DNA from: Pseudothauera nasutitermitis
Lineage (GTDB): Bacteria; Pseudomonadota; Gammaproteobacteria; Burkholderiales; Rhodocyclaceae
Reading direction: 5' to 3'
NCBI RefSeq assembly: GCF_004801295.1
Contig: NZ_SSOC01000005.1
Coordinates: 310,001 to 374,000 of the forward strand
Length of the DNA: 64,000 nucleotides
Below are positions 7,391-18,160 of the stretch, piece after piece (position 1 is the first letter of the stretch; every line of letters begins with the position of its first letter). The position numbers and the translations under genes were made by a program. Under the pieces are notes generated by a model. That model worked only from the letters and a program-made list of their open reading frames with translations. It did no database searches and had not been told where the DNA came from.

Positions 7391-8809
7391 ATGAATACAG
7401 TCTGGATCGTTGACGACGACCGTTCCATCCGCTGGGTGCTGGAAAAGGCGCTCGGCCGGGAGGACATCCCCCAGCGCAGCTTCACCTCGGCCAGCGAGGC
7501 GCTGGCCGCCCTGGACGACGAGCCTCCCCCCAAGGTGCTGGTTTCCGACATCCGCATGCCGGGCGAATCGGGGCTGGACCTGCTGCAGAAGGTCAAGACG
7601 CGCTACCCGCAGCTGCCGGTGATCATCATGACCGCCTACTCCGACCTGGAGAGTGCGGTGGCCGCCTTCCAGGGCGGCGCGTTCGAATACCTGCCCAAGC
7701 CCTTCGACGTGGATCAGGCCGTCGCACTGGTTCGGCGAGCGATCGACCAGAGCGCGCACCAAGTTGGTGCAAACGTGGAGCCCACCTTCGCGCCGGAAAT
7801 CCTCGGCCAGGCGCCCTCCATGCAGGAAGTCTTCCGCGCCATCGGCCGGCTCTCCCAGTCCCATGCCACCGTGCTGATCAACGGCGAATCGGGCACCGGC
7901 AAGGAACTCGTCGCGCGTGCGCTGCACCGCCACAGCCCGCGCCGCGAGGCCCCGTTCATCGCCATCAACACCGCGGCCATCCCGCGCGACCTGCTGGAAT
8001 CCGAACTGTTCGGCCACGAGCGCGGCTCCTTCACCGGCGCCGCCACGCAGCGCCGCGGGCGCTTCGAACAGGCCGAGGGCGGCACCCTGTTCCTCGACGA
8101 AATCGGCGACATGCCCCCCGAACTGCAGACCCGCCTGCTGCGCGTGCTGTCCGACGGGCACTTCTACCGCGTCGGCGGCCACCAGCCGATCAAGGCCAAC
8201 GTGCGGGTCATCGCCGCCACCCACCAGAACCTGGAAGACCGGGTGCGCCAGGGCCTGTTCCGCGAGGATCTGTTCCACCGCCTCAACGTCATCCGCCTGC
8301 GCCTGCCGGCGCTGCGCGAACGCCGCGAGGACATCCCCATCCTGGTGCGCCACTTCCTGCAGAAAAGCGCACAGGACCTCGGCGTGGAGCCCAAGCGCAT
8401 CTCCGAAGTGGCCCTCAAGTACCTGCAGGCCCTGCCCTTCCAGGGCAACGTGCGCCAGCTGGAAAACCTGTGCCACTGGCTCACCGTGATGGCGCCCGGG
8501 CAGACCGTGGAAGTCGCCGACCTGCCGCCCGAGATGCGCGACCAGCCGCAGCAGGAAATCCCGGTGAACTGGACCGACGGTCTGGGCATCGAGGCCGACC
8601 GGCTGATCGCCACCCACCCCGGCGAAGTGTTCGACCGTCTCACCCGCGAATTCGAACGCACGCTGATCCGCCGCGCGCTCACCGCCACCGGCGGACGGCG
8701 CATCGACGCTGCACAACTGCTGGGCATCGGGCGCAACACCATCACCCGCAAGATCCAGGAACTGGGCATGGACGACGAGCGCGGCGGCGGGCACGAAAGC
8801 ATGGACTAA
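7391..8809 (+). CDS. glnG: Nitrogen regulation response regulator NtrC (sigma-54 activator)
   Basis: NtrC activates sigma-54 promoters such as glnA under nitrogen limitation. The 472-residue protein has a receiver domain with phosphoacceptor Asp53 (VSDIRMPG), an AAA+ domain with Walker A GESGTGKE, Walker B GGTLFLDEIGDMP, and a C-terminal Fis-type helix-turn-helix (TGGRRIDAAQLLGIGRNTI). The sigma-54 contact loop reads GSFTGA (residues 212-217) rather than the usual GAFTGA. An NtrC-type palindrome lies inside the gene at codons 122-127. The stop codon TAA is the first part of structured repeat element 1. Confidence 0.96.
   Translation: MNTVWIVDDDRSIRWVLEKALGREDIPQRSFTSASEALAALDDEPPPKVLVSDIRMPGESGLDLLQKVKTRYPQLPVIIMTAYSDLESAVAAFQGGAFEYLPKPFDVDQAVALVRRAIDQSAHQVGANVEPTFAPEILGQAPSMQEVFRAIGRLSQSHATVLINGESGTGKELVARALHRHSPRREAPFIAINTAAIPRDLLESELFGHERGSFTGAATQRRGRFEQAEGGTLFLDEIGDMPPELQTRLLRVLSDGHFYRVGGHQPIKANVRVIAATHQNLEDRVRQGLFREDLFHRLNVIRLRLPALRERREDIPILVRHFLQKSAQDLGVEPKRISEVALKYLQALPFQGNVRQLENLCHWLTVMAPGQTVEVADLPPEMRDQPQQEIPVNWTDGLGIEADRLIATHPGEVFDRLTREFERTLIRRALTATGGRRIDAAQLLGIGRNTITRKIQELGMDDERGGGHESMD
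7755..7771. promoter_or_regulatory. NtrC-type palindrome inside ntrC
   Basis: CGCACCAAGTTGGTGCA matches 13 of the 14 defined positions of the NtrC consensus, closer than the glnA site. It lies in the linker between receiver and AAA+ domains, 387 bases downstream of the site in front of ntrC. Whether it is bound is not known. Confidence 0.55.
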
Positions 8810-9076
8810 GAGTCTGTTCCCGATCTTTTCATGGGGTCCGTTGCCCCGGCAGGCAGGCTGAGGCAAGGCGCAAACCGCAGGCGGGCTGGTGGCCCGGCGA
8901 GGATTTGCAACGCCGCAGCAGCCTGTCTGCCGGGGCAACCGGCAGGGCAGCCGCCCAAAGCGCCCCGCTCTGCGTTGCACGGCTTGCCAAGACACCCGGT
9001 ATTGGCTGCGCCGCGCGCCTTGAGCGGAACACTTTGGGCGGCTGCGGACCCCATGAAAAGATCGGGAACAGGCTCT
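8809..9076. repeat. Nested palindromic repeat, element 1 (268 bp)
   Basis: Outer arms 8809-8840 and 9045-9076 pair at 31 of 32 positions. Inside are two further hairpins: A (8841-8860 with 8919-8938, 19/20 paired) and B (8947-8960 with 9032-9045, perfect; its last base is shared with the outer arm). Loop A holds GGCAAGGCGC (8862) and GCAACGCCGC (8907). Loop B holds GCGTTGC (8972) and GCGCCTTGA (9015), roughly the inverted complement of loop A. The same plan recurs at 52051-52317 with other stem sequences. The element begins on the last base of the ntrC stop codon. It has no convincing coding frame and no transposase. The remaining 127 bases up to 9203 show no clear signal. Confidence 0.85.
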
Positions 9077-9203
9077 CAGGCAACCCGCGCGGGGGCGCAT
9101 GGCCACCCCCGCAGGACATGCGCATCGCCCTCCTCCGGTCTTCCGCAAGAATCTGCCAGAATGCAGGCCGCCGACCCCGGCTCTTGAAGGAACGACCGAC
9201 ACC

Positions 9204-10133
9204 ATGCCCCGCCACGATCCGATCCGGCGCCTCCTGCGCCGCCTGCTCCCCCTCGCCACGGCGCTGCTCGCCGGCCTTGCCGCGCCCCACGCATTTGCCC
9301 AGCCGGTCTGGCATGCCGAGCGCGACGGCATCGAGCTGACCCTGGTCGGCACCTTCCACGTGCTCCACCCCGGCTACGCGGGCCTGCCCGCGCCGCTGCC
9401 CGAACGCCTGGGCCGGGCCGATGCCGTGCTGCTCGAACTGGGGCCGGAGGAAGAAGCCCGCCTCGCCGCCGACCCCACGATCTTCCTGGCGCGCGACGGG
9501 GAGAGCGCGGCCGACAAGCTGTCCGCCGACACCCTCCGGCGGGTACACGCACTGCTCGTCCCCTTCGGCATGCCCGCCGAGGCGGTATCGGCCATGAGTC
9601 CGATGATGCTGGTCGGCATGCTCGGCATCCTGCCCTTCGCCGAAGCCGGCTTCACCATCGGTGACAGTGTGGAAAAGCGCCTGAGCGACGCGGTGGCGCC
9701 GCGCGGCGCGACGGTGGCCGGCCTGGAAAGCGTGGAAATCCAGCTCGCCGCCATCGAACGCTTCACCCCGGCCGAATTCGATGCGTTGATCTCCGCCACC
9801 CTGGACGACCTCGCCAGCGGCCAGGCCCGCGACGACGTCGCGCAGATGTGGGACGCCTACCAGCGCGCCGACCTCGACCACATCGCCCGCATCACGGAGC
9901 GCTCCGTCCAGCGCACCACCGAACTGCAGAGCGCGTTCCGCAAGCTCGCCACCGAGCGCAACACCCCGATCCTCGACCGGCTGGAGGCCTGGCTCGCCGA
10001 GCACCGGCCCGCCCATGCGGTGGTCGGCATCGGCGCCCTGCACTGGACCGGCGAGGACAACCTGATCGACGGACTGCGCGCACGCGGCTTCCGGGTCGAA
10101 CCCCTGCGGCTCCAGACCACGCCGCCCCGGTGA
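9204..10133 (+). CDS. TraB/GumN-family protein
   Basis: A 309-residue protein of the TraB/GumN family, whose bacterial members are poorly characterised and have been proposed to be metal-dependent proteases. A signal peptide is likely (arginine-rich start, hydrophobic LLPLATALLAGLAAPHAFA, cleavage before QPVW), so it should act in the periplasm. The family motifs are visible: GTFHVLHP near residue 55, a glutamate-rich VLLELGPEEE segment, and VVGIGALHW near the C-terminus with the conserved Gly and His. The ATG at 9204 was chosen because it begins the signal peptide. It stands between repeat element 1 and birA. Confidence 0.75.
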   Translation: MPRHDPIRRLLRRLLPLATALLAGLAAPHAFAQPVWHAERDGIELTLVGTFHVLHPGYAGLPAPLPERLGRADAVLLELGPEEEARLAADPTIFLARDGESAADKLSADTLRRVHALLVPFGMPAEAVSAMSPMMLVGMLGILPFAEAGFTIGDSVEKRLSDAVAPRGATVAGLESVEIQLAAIERFTPAEFDALISATLDDLASGQARDDVAQMWDAYQRADLDHIARITERSVQRTTELQSAFRKLATERNTPILDRLEAWLAEHRPAHAVVGIGALHWTGEDNLIDGLRARGFRVEPLRLQTTPPR

Positions 10134-10207
10134 AGCGGATCGCGGCAGCCTGCCCGCGCGCGCCAGCAATCGCAGATAATGCCGGCTTTTCGTCCACACG
10201 CCCTGCG

Positions 10208-11020
10208 ATGACCGGCTCCATCCCCTGTCCAGCGCTCGACCTCGAACGCGTGCTCGCCCTGCTTGGCCACCGCGCCGCGCGCTTCGCGCCGCGCACGGTC
10301 GAAGAATGCACATCGACCAACACCGAACTGGTCGAACGCCCGCCCATCGAAGACGGCCGCATCCACGTGCTGATCGCCGAACGGCAGACCGCCGGACGTG
10401 GCCGGCGCGGACGCAACTGGCATTCCTGGCCGGGCGCCGGGCTCACCTTCTCCACGCTGTGGCGCTTCGCCCCCGGCAGCGCGGTGCCCGCCGGCCTGTC
10501 GCTGGCCGCCGGCCTGGCGCTCGCGCGCGCATTGGAAAAGCTCGACGTCGCCGGCATCCAGCTCAAGTGGCCCAACGACGTGCTGGTGCACGGGCAGAAG
10601 CTCGCCGGCATCCTCGTCGAACTGCTGCCCATGCGCGGCCGCCCGCCCGCGGCGGTGATCGGCATCGGCATCAACCTGCGCCTGCCGGCGCACGCCACGG
10701 TGCCCGACCAGCCCGGCGGCATCACCGATCTCGCCGGCCAGCTCGCCAGCCCGCCCTCGCGCGAGGAACTGCTCGCCCGCGTGCTTGCCGAACTGCACGA
10801 CCTCTTCGAGGTGTACGCCAGCGCGGGCTTCCCCGCCCTGCGCGCGGCCTGGCAGCAGCGCAACGCGTTCGCCGACCTGCCGGTGCGCATCAGCGGCGAA
10901 GGTGTGGAAACGCGCGGCACCTGCATCGGCGTGGATGACGACGGCGCCCTGCTGGTCCGCGGCGAGGACGGCGTGCAGCGCATCCTCTCCGGCGAGGTTT
11001 CCCTGAGGGTGGACCCATGA
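10208..11020 (+). CDS. birA: Biotin--[acetyl-CoA-carboxylase] ligase
   Basis: BirA attaches biotin to the acetyl-CoA carboxylase carrier protein through biotinyl-AMP. The 270-residue protein has the nucleotide/biotin loop GRGRRGRNW (about residue 64) and KWPNDVL (Lys about residue 120), plus the C-terminal SH3-like cap. It lacks the N-terminal DNA-binding helix-turn-helix of E. coli BirA, so it should be a ligase only and not a repressor. Its stop overlaps the coaX start by four bases (ATGA), an arrangement common in betaproteobacteria. Confidence 0.93.
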   Translation: MTGSIPCPALDLERVLALLGHRAARFAPRTVEECTSTNTELVERPPIEDGRIHVLIAERQTAGRGRRGRNWHSWPGAGLTFSTLWRFAPGSAVPAGLSLAAGLALARALEKLDVAGIQLKWPNDVLVHGQKLAGILVELLPMRGRPPAAVIGIGINLRLPAHATVPDQPGGITDLAGQLASPPSREELLARVLAELHDLFEVYASAGFPALRAAWQQRNAFADLPVRISGEGVETRGTCIGVDDDGALLVRGEDGVQRILSGEVSLRVDP

Positions 11021-11769
11021 TCCTGCTGCTCGACGCCGGCAACACCCGCATCAAGTGGCGGCTGGTGGCCGCCGCCGCGCCCGCCGACACCACGCTCGCC
11101 GAGGGCGATCTCGAACACGCCGGGGCCGGCGGCCTCGCCGGCGTGGTGCGCGCCCATCCCGGCATCGTGCGCATCGTCGGCAGCAACGTGGCCGGCGCCG
11201 CGCTCGGCGAAGTGCTGCAGAATGCCGTGCGCGGCCTCCTGCCGCCCATCGAATGGCTGCTGCCCGGCGAATCCTGCGCTGGCGTGCGCAACGGCTACCT
11301 CGACCCCGCCCAGCTCGGCGCCGATCGCTGGGCCGCGCTGATCGGCGCGCGCCGGCTGCACACCGGCCCCTGCCTGGTGGTATGCGCCGGCACCGCCACC
11401 ACGCTCAACCTGATGAACGCCGACGGCCTGTTCGAAGGCGGGCTGATCCTGCCCGGCATGGATCTGATGCTGCGCGCGCTGGCCGGCAACACCGCGCAGC
11501 TGCCGCTCGCCGAGGCGGCCTTCACCCCGGTGCCGCGCACCACCGCCGAGGCCATCGTCAGCGGCTGCCTGCACGCCCAGGCCGGCGCGGTGGAGCGCAT
11601 GTTCGAACGCATCGCCGGCCAGCCGGACGCGCTCTGCCTGCTCTCCGGCGGCGGCGCCGGCCAGTTCGCCGATCTGCTGCGCGTCCCCCTGCGCCGGGTG
11701 GACAATCTGGTGCTCGACGGCCTCGCCATCTTCGCGCACAACGGCCCGCAGGCCACGTCGATGGGCTAA
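11017..11769 (+). CDS. coaX: Type III pantothenate kinase
   Basis: CoaX phosphorylates pantothenate, the first step of coenzyme A synthesis. The 250-residue protein has the ASKHA-fold signatures DAGNTRIKW at the N-terminus, [12 protein letters not shown] (about residue 100) and CAGTATTLN (about residue 128). Type III kinases are not feedback-inhibited by CoA and use a monovalent cation. It is translationally coupled to birA. coaE, the last enzyme of the same pathway, lies about 2.2 kb downstream on the same strand. Confidence 0.94.
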   Translation: MILLLDAGNTRIKWRLVAAAAPADTTLAEGDLEHAGAGGLAGVVRAHPGIVRIVGSNVAGAALGEVLQNAVRGLLPPIEWLLPGESCAGVRNGYLDPAQLGADRWAALIGARRLHTGPCLVVCAGTATTLNLMNADGLFEGGLILPGMDLMLRALAGNTAQLPLAEAAFTPVPRTTAEAIVSGCLHAQAGAVERMFERIAGQPDALCLLSGGGAGQFADLLRVPLRRVDNLVLDGLAIFAHNGPQATSMG

Positions 11770-11835
11770 TATCCATCCCGATTCTCCTGCGGCCCCGGAC
11801 CACGCGCGGCCCGCGCAAGCATCCCGAGACAAACC

Positions 11836-13203
11836 ATGACCGAACCCACGCGCATCCTGCTCGACGAAAACGAGATCCCCACCCACTGGTACAACGTGGT
11901 GGCCGACCTGCCCACCCCGCCGGCCCCGCCGCTGGGCCCCGACGGCAACCCGGCCACGCCCGAGCAGATGGGCGCGATCTTCCCCGGCGCCATCCTCGAA
12001 CAGGAGATGAGCGCCGAACGCTGGATCGCCATCCCCGACGAAGTCCGCCAGATCTACCGCCTGTGGCGCCCCGCGCCGCTGATCCGTGCGGTGCGTCTGG
12101 AACGGATGCTGGGCACCCCGGCGAAGATCTTCTACAAGAACGAAGGCGTCTCGCCCGCCGGCTCGCACAAGCCCAACTCCGCCGTGCCGCAGGCCTTCTA
12201 CAACCGGCAGGCCGGCATCCAGCGCCTGACCACCGAGACCGGCGCCGGCCAGTGGGGCTCGTCGATCGCCTTCGCCGGGCAGATGTTCGGCCTGGAAGTA
12301 CGCGTGTACATGGTCAGGATCAGTTACCAGCAGAAACCCTACCGCCGGCTGATGATGCAGACCTGGGGCGCCGAGGTGTACGCCAGCCCCTCCGAACTCA
12401 CCCAGACCGGCCGCGACGCGCTGGCGCGCGACCCGGACAACCAGGGCTCGCTGGGTCTGGCCATCTCCGAAGCGGTGGAAGAAGCCGCCGGGCGCGCCGA
12501 CACCAACTACACCCTGGGCTCGGTGCTCAACCACGTGCTGCTGCACCAGAGCATCATCGGCCTGGAAGCCAAGAAGCAGTTCGACAAGATCGGCCTGTAC
12601 CCGGACGTGATCTTCGGCCCCTGCGGCGGCGGCTCCAGCTTCGGCGGCATCGCCTTCCCCTTCCTGGCCGACAAGGCGGCCGGCGACAAGCGCGCGCAGA
12701 ACCTGCGCTGCGTGGCGGTGGAGCCGACCTCCTGCCCCACGCTCACCAAGGGCCAGTACGCTTACGACTTCGGCGACGCCTCCGGCTTCACCCCGCTGAT
12801 GAAGATGTACACCCTGGGCCACGACTTCATGCCGCCAGGCATCCACGCCGGCGGCCTGCGCTACCACGGCGATTCTCCGCTGGTCTCGCAGCTCTTCCAC
12901 GAAGGCCTGATCGAAGCGGTGGCAGTGCCGCAGCTCGCCACCTTCGAGGCCGGCGTGCAGTTCGCCCGCGCCGAGGGCATCATCCCGGCGCCGGAATCCT
13001 GCCACGCCATCCGCGCGGCCATCGACGAAGCGCTGCAGTGCAAGGCCAGCGGCGAACCCAGGACCATCCTGTTCAACCTCACCGGCCACGGGCATTTCGA
13101 CATGAGTTCCTACGACCGCTACTTCAGCGGCCAGCTGGAAAACTACGACTACCCCGCCGAGGCGGTGGCGGCCTCGCTCGCCCACCTGCCCAAGGTCGGC
13201 TGA
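11836..13203 (+). CDS. TrpB2-type tryptophan synthase beta-like protein
   Basis: A 455-residue PLP enzyme of the TrpB2 class, longer than canonical TrpB (about 400). It has the PLP lysine motif GSHKPNSA (about residue 110), [11 protein letters not shown] and the phosphate-binding [11 protein letters not shown] loop. Family members can join indole and serine to make tryptophan without TrpA, but the natural role of TrpB2 in proteobacteria is unclear; salvage of free indole has been suggested. No trpA is nearby. It sits between coaX and the SPOR gene, which are usually adjacent, so it looks like an insertion in that cluster. Confidence 0.88.
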   Translation: MTEPTRILLDENEIPTHWYNVVADLPTPPAPPLGPDGNPATPEQMGAIFPGAILEQEMSAERWIAIPDEVRQIYRLWRPAPLIRAVRLERMLGTPAKIFYKNEGVSPAGSHKPNSAVPQAFYNRQAGIQRLTTETGAGQWGSSIAFAGQMFGLEVRVYMVRISYQQKPYRRLMMQTWGAEVYASPSELTQTGRDALARDPDNQGSLGLAISEAVEEAAGRADTNYTLGSVLNHVLLHQSIIGLEAKKQFDKIGLYPDVIFGPCGGGSSFGGIAFPFLADKAAGDKRAQNLRCVAVEPTSCPTLTKGQYAYDFGDASGFTPLMKMYTLGHDFMPPGIHAGGLRYHGDSPLVSQLFHEGLIEAVAVPQLATFEAGVQFARAEGIIPAPESCHAIRAAIDEALQCKASGEPRTILFNLTGHGHFDMSSYDRYFSGQLENYDYPAEAVAASLAHLPKVG

Positions 13204-13230
13204 ACGGCCCGCCGGACGACGCCCCGCGCC

Positions 13231-13983
13231 ATGTCCATCCTGCGCCTGCTGCTGCTCATCCTCGTCCTGCTCAACCTGCTGGCGCTCGCCGCGTCCACCG
13301 GGCTGCTGGGCGAGCGCGAGCGGCGCGGCGAGCCGGAGCGCCTGACCAACCAGCTCCATCCGGAACGCATCCAGCTGCGTTCCGGCGCGGACGCCGGCGA
13401 CCCGGGCACGCCCCGGCCCTCCGCGCCCCCGGCCCCCAGCGCACCGGACACGCCCCCCGCGCCGGCCCCCGAAACGCCGGCAGCCCCCGCCCCGCAGCCC
13501 GTGGCGGCCGAGGCGCCCGCCGTTCCCGCGCCGGTGCCGCAGGCCTGCATGATGTTCTCCGGCCTCGGCGGCGATCTGGCCGACGCCGTGGTCCGCCTGT
13601 TCGACGCCCCCAACTTCTCGGTACGCCGCGAGGCCAGCGAAGCGGTGGCCGGCTGGTGGGTGCGCATTCCGCCCGACGGCACGCGCGAGTATGCCGAGCG
13701 CAAGGCGCGCGAACTGCGCGGCATGGGCGTCACCGACTTCTTCATCGTGCAGGAGCCCGGCCCCAACCAGTACGCCGTTTCGCTGGGCATCTTCAAGACC
13801 GAGGCCGCCGCCAACCAGCACCTGGAACAACTGCGCGCCCAGCGCGTGCGCAGCGCCAGCGTGGGCACGCGCAGCACCACCGTGTATCGCGTCGAAATCC
13901 GCGGCCCGCAGCCGCAGCTCGACGCGCTGCGGCGCTCCGGCAATCTGCCGGGCGCGGCCCTGGCCTCGGACTGCGCGCCGTGA
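13231..13983 (+). CDS. SPOR-domain protein with N-terminal membrane anchor
   Basis: A 250-residue protein with one membrane segment (residues 2-23, [19 protein letters not shown]), a long low-complexity Pro/Ala linker (about residues 55-105) and a SPOR-like domain (about residues 138-220; GWWVRIPP to [21 protein letters not shown]). SPOR domains bind denuded peptidoglycan at the septum, so a periplasmic role in the envelope or division is likely. Downstream coaE and zapD fit a division-related neighbourhood. The TGA stop overlaps the GTG start of coaE. Confidence 0.78.
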   Translation: MSILRLLLLILVLLNLLALAASTGLLGERERRGEPERLTNQLHPERIQLRSGADAGDPGTPRPSAPPAPSAPDTPPAPAPETPAAPAPQPVAAEAPAVPAPVPQACMMFSGLGGDLADAVVRLFDAPNFSVRREASEAVAGWWVRIPPDGTREYAERKARELRGMGVTDFFIVQEPGPNQYAVSLGIFKTEAAANQHLEQLRAQRVRSASVGTRSTTVYRVEIRGPQPQLDALRRSGNLPGAALASDCAP

Positions 13984-14588
13984 CCCGGCCGTGGACCGTC
14001 GGCCTCACCGGCGGCATCGGCAGCGGCAAGAGCGCGGTGGCCGAACGCTTCGCCGCGCGCGGCGCGGCCGTGGTCGATACCGACCTCATCGCCCATGCGC
14101 TCACCGCGCCGGACGGCGCCGCCATGCCGGCCCTGCGCGCGGCCTTCGGCGACGGACCGATCGCCGCTGACGGCAGTCTGGACCGTGCCGCCATGCGCGC
14201 GCTGGTGTTCGCCGACCCGGCCGCGCGCGCGCGCCTCGAAGGCATCCTGCATCCGCTGATCCGCAGCGAGAGCGCCCGCCAGTGCGCGGCCGCGCGCACG
14301 CCCTACGTGATGCTGGTGGTTCCCCTGCTGGTGGAAAGCGGCGACTGGCGCACGCGCTGCGACCGCCTGTGCGTGGTCGATTGCCCGGAAGCGCTGCAGA
14401 TCGCCCGCGTGCAGGCGCGCAGCGGCCTCGCCGAGCCGCAGGTGCGCGCCATCATGGCCGCGCAGGCCAGCCGCGCCGAACGCCTGGCCGCCGCCGACGA
14501 CGTCATCGACAACGCCGGCCCCCTGGAAACCCTCGACGCCCAGGTCGACGCCCTGCACGGCCGCTATCTCGGCCTCGCCCGCCGGTGA
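13980..14588 (+). CDS. coaE: Dephospho-CoA kinase
   Basis: CoaE phosphorylates the ribose 3'-OH of dephospho-CoA, the last step of CoA synthesis. The 202-residue protein carries the P-loop GGIGSGKS near residue 10, VVDTDLIAH, and the lid region. The start is the GTG at 13980, overlapping the preceding stop as GTGA; no ATG is available near the P-loop, and the family always starts within about 10 residues of it. In betaproteobacteria coaE commonly lies next to pilD and zapD; here zapD follows but pilD is absent. Confidence 0.93.
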   Translation: MTRPWTVGLTGGIGSGKSAVAERFAARGAAVVDTDLIAHALTAPDGAAMPALRAAFGDGPIAADGSLDRAAMRALVFADPAARARLEGILHPLIRSESARQCAAARTPYVMLVVPLLVESGDWRTRCDRLCVVDCPEALQIARVQARSGLAEPQVRAIMAAQASRAERLAAADDVIDNAGPLETLDAQVDALHGRYLGLARR

Positions 14589-14667
14589 TCCCGCCCGATG
14601 ACGCGGCAAACCCTGTGCTATCATCGCGCGGACACCGAAAAACCACCCCATTTGCAGGCATCGCGCG

Positions 14668-15423
14668 GTGATTAGCTACGAGTATCCGCTGAACGAGCGT
14701 GTCCGGACGCTGCTGCGTCTTGAGGATCTCTACCGCAAGATCGCTCACTTCCTGCGCGGCCAGACGCCGCAGGAACATCACGTCGCCCTGCTCACCCTGT
14801 TCGAAGTCCTCGAAGTGGCCAGCCGCGCCGACCTCAAGGTCGACCTGGTGCAGGAACTGGAACGCCAGCGCCAGATCCTCATGAGCTACCGCAACAACCC
14901 GGCGATCTCCGAGGAGGCGCTGTCCGGTGCGCTCTACGAGATCGAGCAGGCCTCGTCCTCGCTGCTCGCCATGGCCGGCAAGATCGGCCAGTACCTGCGC
15001 GAGAACGAGTGGCTGATGGGCATCCGCAGCCGCGCCTCGATCCCCGGCGGGGTCTGCCAGTTCGATCTGCCGTCCTACCATTACTGGCTCAACCGCGACG
15101 CCGAGCACCGCCGCCGCGACCTGGAAGGCTGGCTGGGGCCGATGACGCCGATCCGCGACGGCCTGGACATCGTGCTGCGCCTGCTGCGCGCCAGCGGCCG
15201 CGCCGAACAGCAGCTCGCGCGCTGCGGCACCTACCAGCTCACCATGGGCTCGCGCAGCGCGCAGATGCTGCGCCTGAGCCTGGCCCCCGGCGAAGCCGTG
15301 GTGCCGGAAATCAGCGCCAACAAGTACGCGCTGAACATCCGCTTCGTCATGCCCGAAACCCTCGCACGGCCCCGCCTGGCCGAACGCGACGTGCATTTCG
15401 AACTGACCTTCTGCAGCCTCTGA
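14668..15423 (+). CDS. zapD: Cell division protein ZapD
   Basis: ZapD cross-links FtsZ filaments at the midcell ring. The 251-residue protein matches the family over its whole length, starting YEYPLNERVRTLLRLE and containing the conserved FLRGQ and GVCQFDLPSYHYWL segments. The start is GTG at 14668; this gives the N-terminus typical of ZapD and there is no nearby ATG in frame. It follows coaE after 79 bases. yacG, normally next, is displaced by a two-gene signalling insertion. Confidence 0.94.
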   Translation: MISYEYPLNERVRTLLRLEDLYRKIAHFLRGQTPQEHHVALLTLFEVLEVASRADLKVDLVQELERQRQILMSYRNNPAISEEALSGALYEIEQASSSLLAMAGKIGQYLRENEWLMGIRSRASIPGGVCQFDLPSYHYWLNRDAEHRRRDLEGWLGPMTPIRDGLDIVLRLLRASGRAEQQLARCGTYQLTMGSRSAQMLRLSLAPGEAVVPEISANKYALNIRFVMPETLARPRLAERDVHFELTFCSL

Positions 15424-15530
15424 GCCGCCCACCGGGCGGCCGGCGCGTCCCACGCCGCCGCCGCGCAATACCCCAGTAACCTCAACGTGCTGGAATACCG
15501 CCTCATCGAACTTCGACGAGGATTTGCGGC

Positions 15531-16869
<1,339 letters not shown>

Positions 16870-16877
<8 letters not shown>

Positions 16878-17808
16878 ACCCCGCCCCCCGATCCGCCTGA
16901 TGTTCGTCGACGACGAAAGCCGCATCCTGCGCAGTCTGGCCCTGCAATTCCGCCGCGACTACGAGGTGATCACCCAGAACGATCCGCAGCTGGCGCTGGA
17001 AACCCTGCGCAACGAGCGCATCGACATCCTGGTGAGCGACCAGCGCATGCCCGGCATGAACGGCGCCGAACTGCTCGCCCGCGCACGCACCCTGCAGCCG
17101 GCCAGCGTACGCATCCTGCTCACCGGCTATTCCGACCTGGACGCCGCCGTGCAGGCCCTCAACGACGGTGAGATCTTCCGCTACCTGACCAAGCCCTGGA
17201 ATCCGCAGGAAATGGCGCAGACCATCGCCCAGGCCGCCGAGCAGAGCCGGCTGCAGCGCGCCGCGCCGCCGGCCAACGACGCCTCCGCCAGCGACGCCCC
17301 CACGCGCAACGTCGGCATCCTGCTGCTCGACAGCGACCCGGTGATCGAAGCCCGCGTGCTGGAACTGTGCGCACTGGGCGGCCACCACCTGTACCGCGCC
17401 AGCCGGCTGGACGAGGCGGTCGCCCTGCTCAACCGCGAGCACGTCGACATCCTCATCAGCGACCTGCGCCTCGGCGAACGCGCCCTGTCACCGCTGCTCA
17501 AATCGCTCGCCCAGGCCCGCCCGCAGGCGCTCACCATCGTCACCACGCCCTACCAGGACACCCAGGCGCTGCTCACCCTCATCAACCAGGCGCGCATCTT
17601 CCGCTACGTGCTCAAGCCGGTCAGCGTGAAGCTGTTCGAACGCGCGCTGCACGCCGCCGTCACCCAGAGCCGGCACTGGCAGCTGCAGCCGCACATCGCC
17701 GTGCCGCGCACCCCCGAGGCGCCGCGCGACGAACAGGAACGCGCCACGGTCAACGGCCTGGTCGGCATGCTCGGGCGGCTGCGCGAACGCTTCGCCTCGC
17801 GGCTCTGA
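16870..17808 (+). CDS. Response regulator with two receiver domains
   Basis: A 312-residue protein made of two receiver domains and no recognisable output. The first (about residues 8-125) has Asp in LVSDQRMPGMNG, the LLTGYSD switch and Lys in YLTKPW, as in RpfG-type regulators. The second (about residues 145-265) has Asp in LISDLRLG and LKPVS, but its acidic pocket is weaker (LLLDSDP). The C-terminus has no HD-GYP or DNA-binding domain. It may act as a phosphate relay or sink for the CBS kinase whose gene it overlaps; the start ATG at 16870 was chosen because it precedes the receiver fold directly. Confidence 0.82.
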
Positions 17809-17937
17809 GCCACTGCGCTGCACGCCGGTGGACCGGCGCAGTACGAGCGCGCGGCACGCCTCATGTACCATGTCGGACTCCGGCACGCGGGCGCGCAATG
17901 CCCCGGCCGCCTCACCCACCGCCGACCGGATGAAGAC

Positions 17938-18129
17938 ATGCCCGAACCCAGGACGCCCCGCACGGTGAAGTGCCCCAACTGCGGCAAGGCCATCGAATGG
18001 AAGACGGAAAACCGCTTCCGCCCGTTCTGCTCCGAACGCTGCCGGCAGATCGATCTGGGCGCCTGGGCCTCGGAGAGCTACCGGGTGGCCGCCGAAGCCC
18101 CGCCCGACGACGACGAAGGGCGCAGCTGA
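17938..18129 (+). CDS. yacG: DNA gyrase inhibitor YacG
   Basis: A 63-residue zinc-finger protein. The four zinc ligands appear as CPNCG and CSERC, followed by the family signature [14 protein letters not shown]. In E. coli YacG binds GyrB and blocks gyrase DNA binding. The start at 17938 leaves a normal short N-terminus; the in-frame ATG at 17863 would add 25 residues with no homology. It is separated from zapD by the two-component system and a 129-base gap with no clear signal. Confidence 0.9.
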   Translation: MPEPRTPRTVKCPNCGKAIEWKTENRFRPFCSERCRQIDLGAWASESYRVAAEAPPDDDEGRS

Positions 18130-18160
18130 GCGCCACGCCGCGCCCCGCGCGCCGGATGGC

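Noticed and set aside
8841-9044. A small protein gene or tRNA inside element 1
   Set aside because: Frames through the element change with its palindromes and have no ribosome site or conserved pattern. The cloverleaf-like plan lacks a tRNA acceptor, anticodon and T-loop, and is far too long.
9099-9203. An earlier start for the TraB-like protein
   Set aside because: The extension is not conserved in character and would put about 35 residues before the signal peptide.
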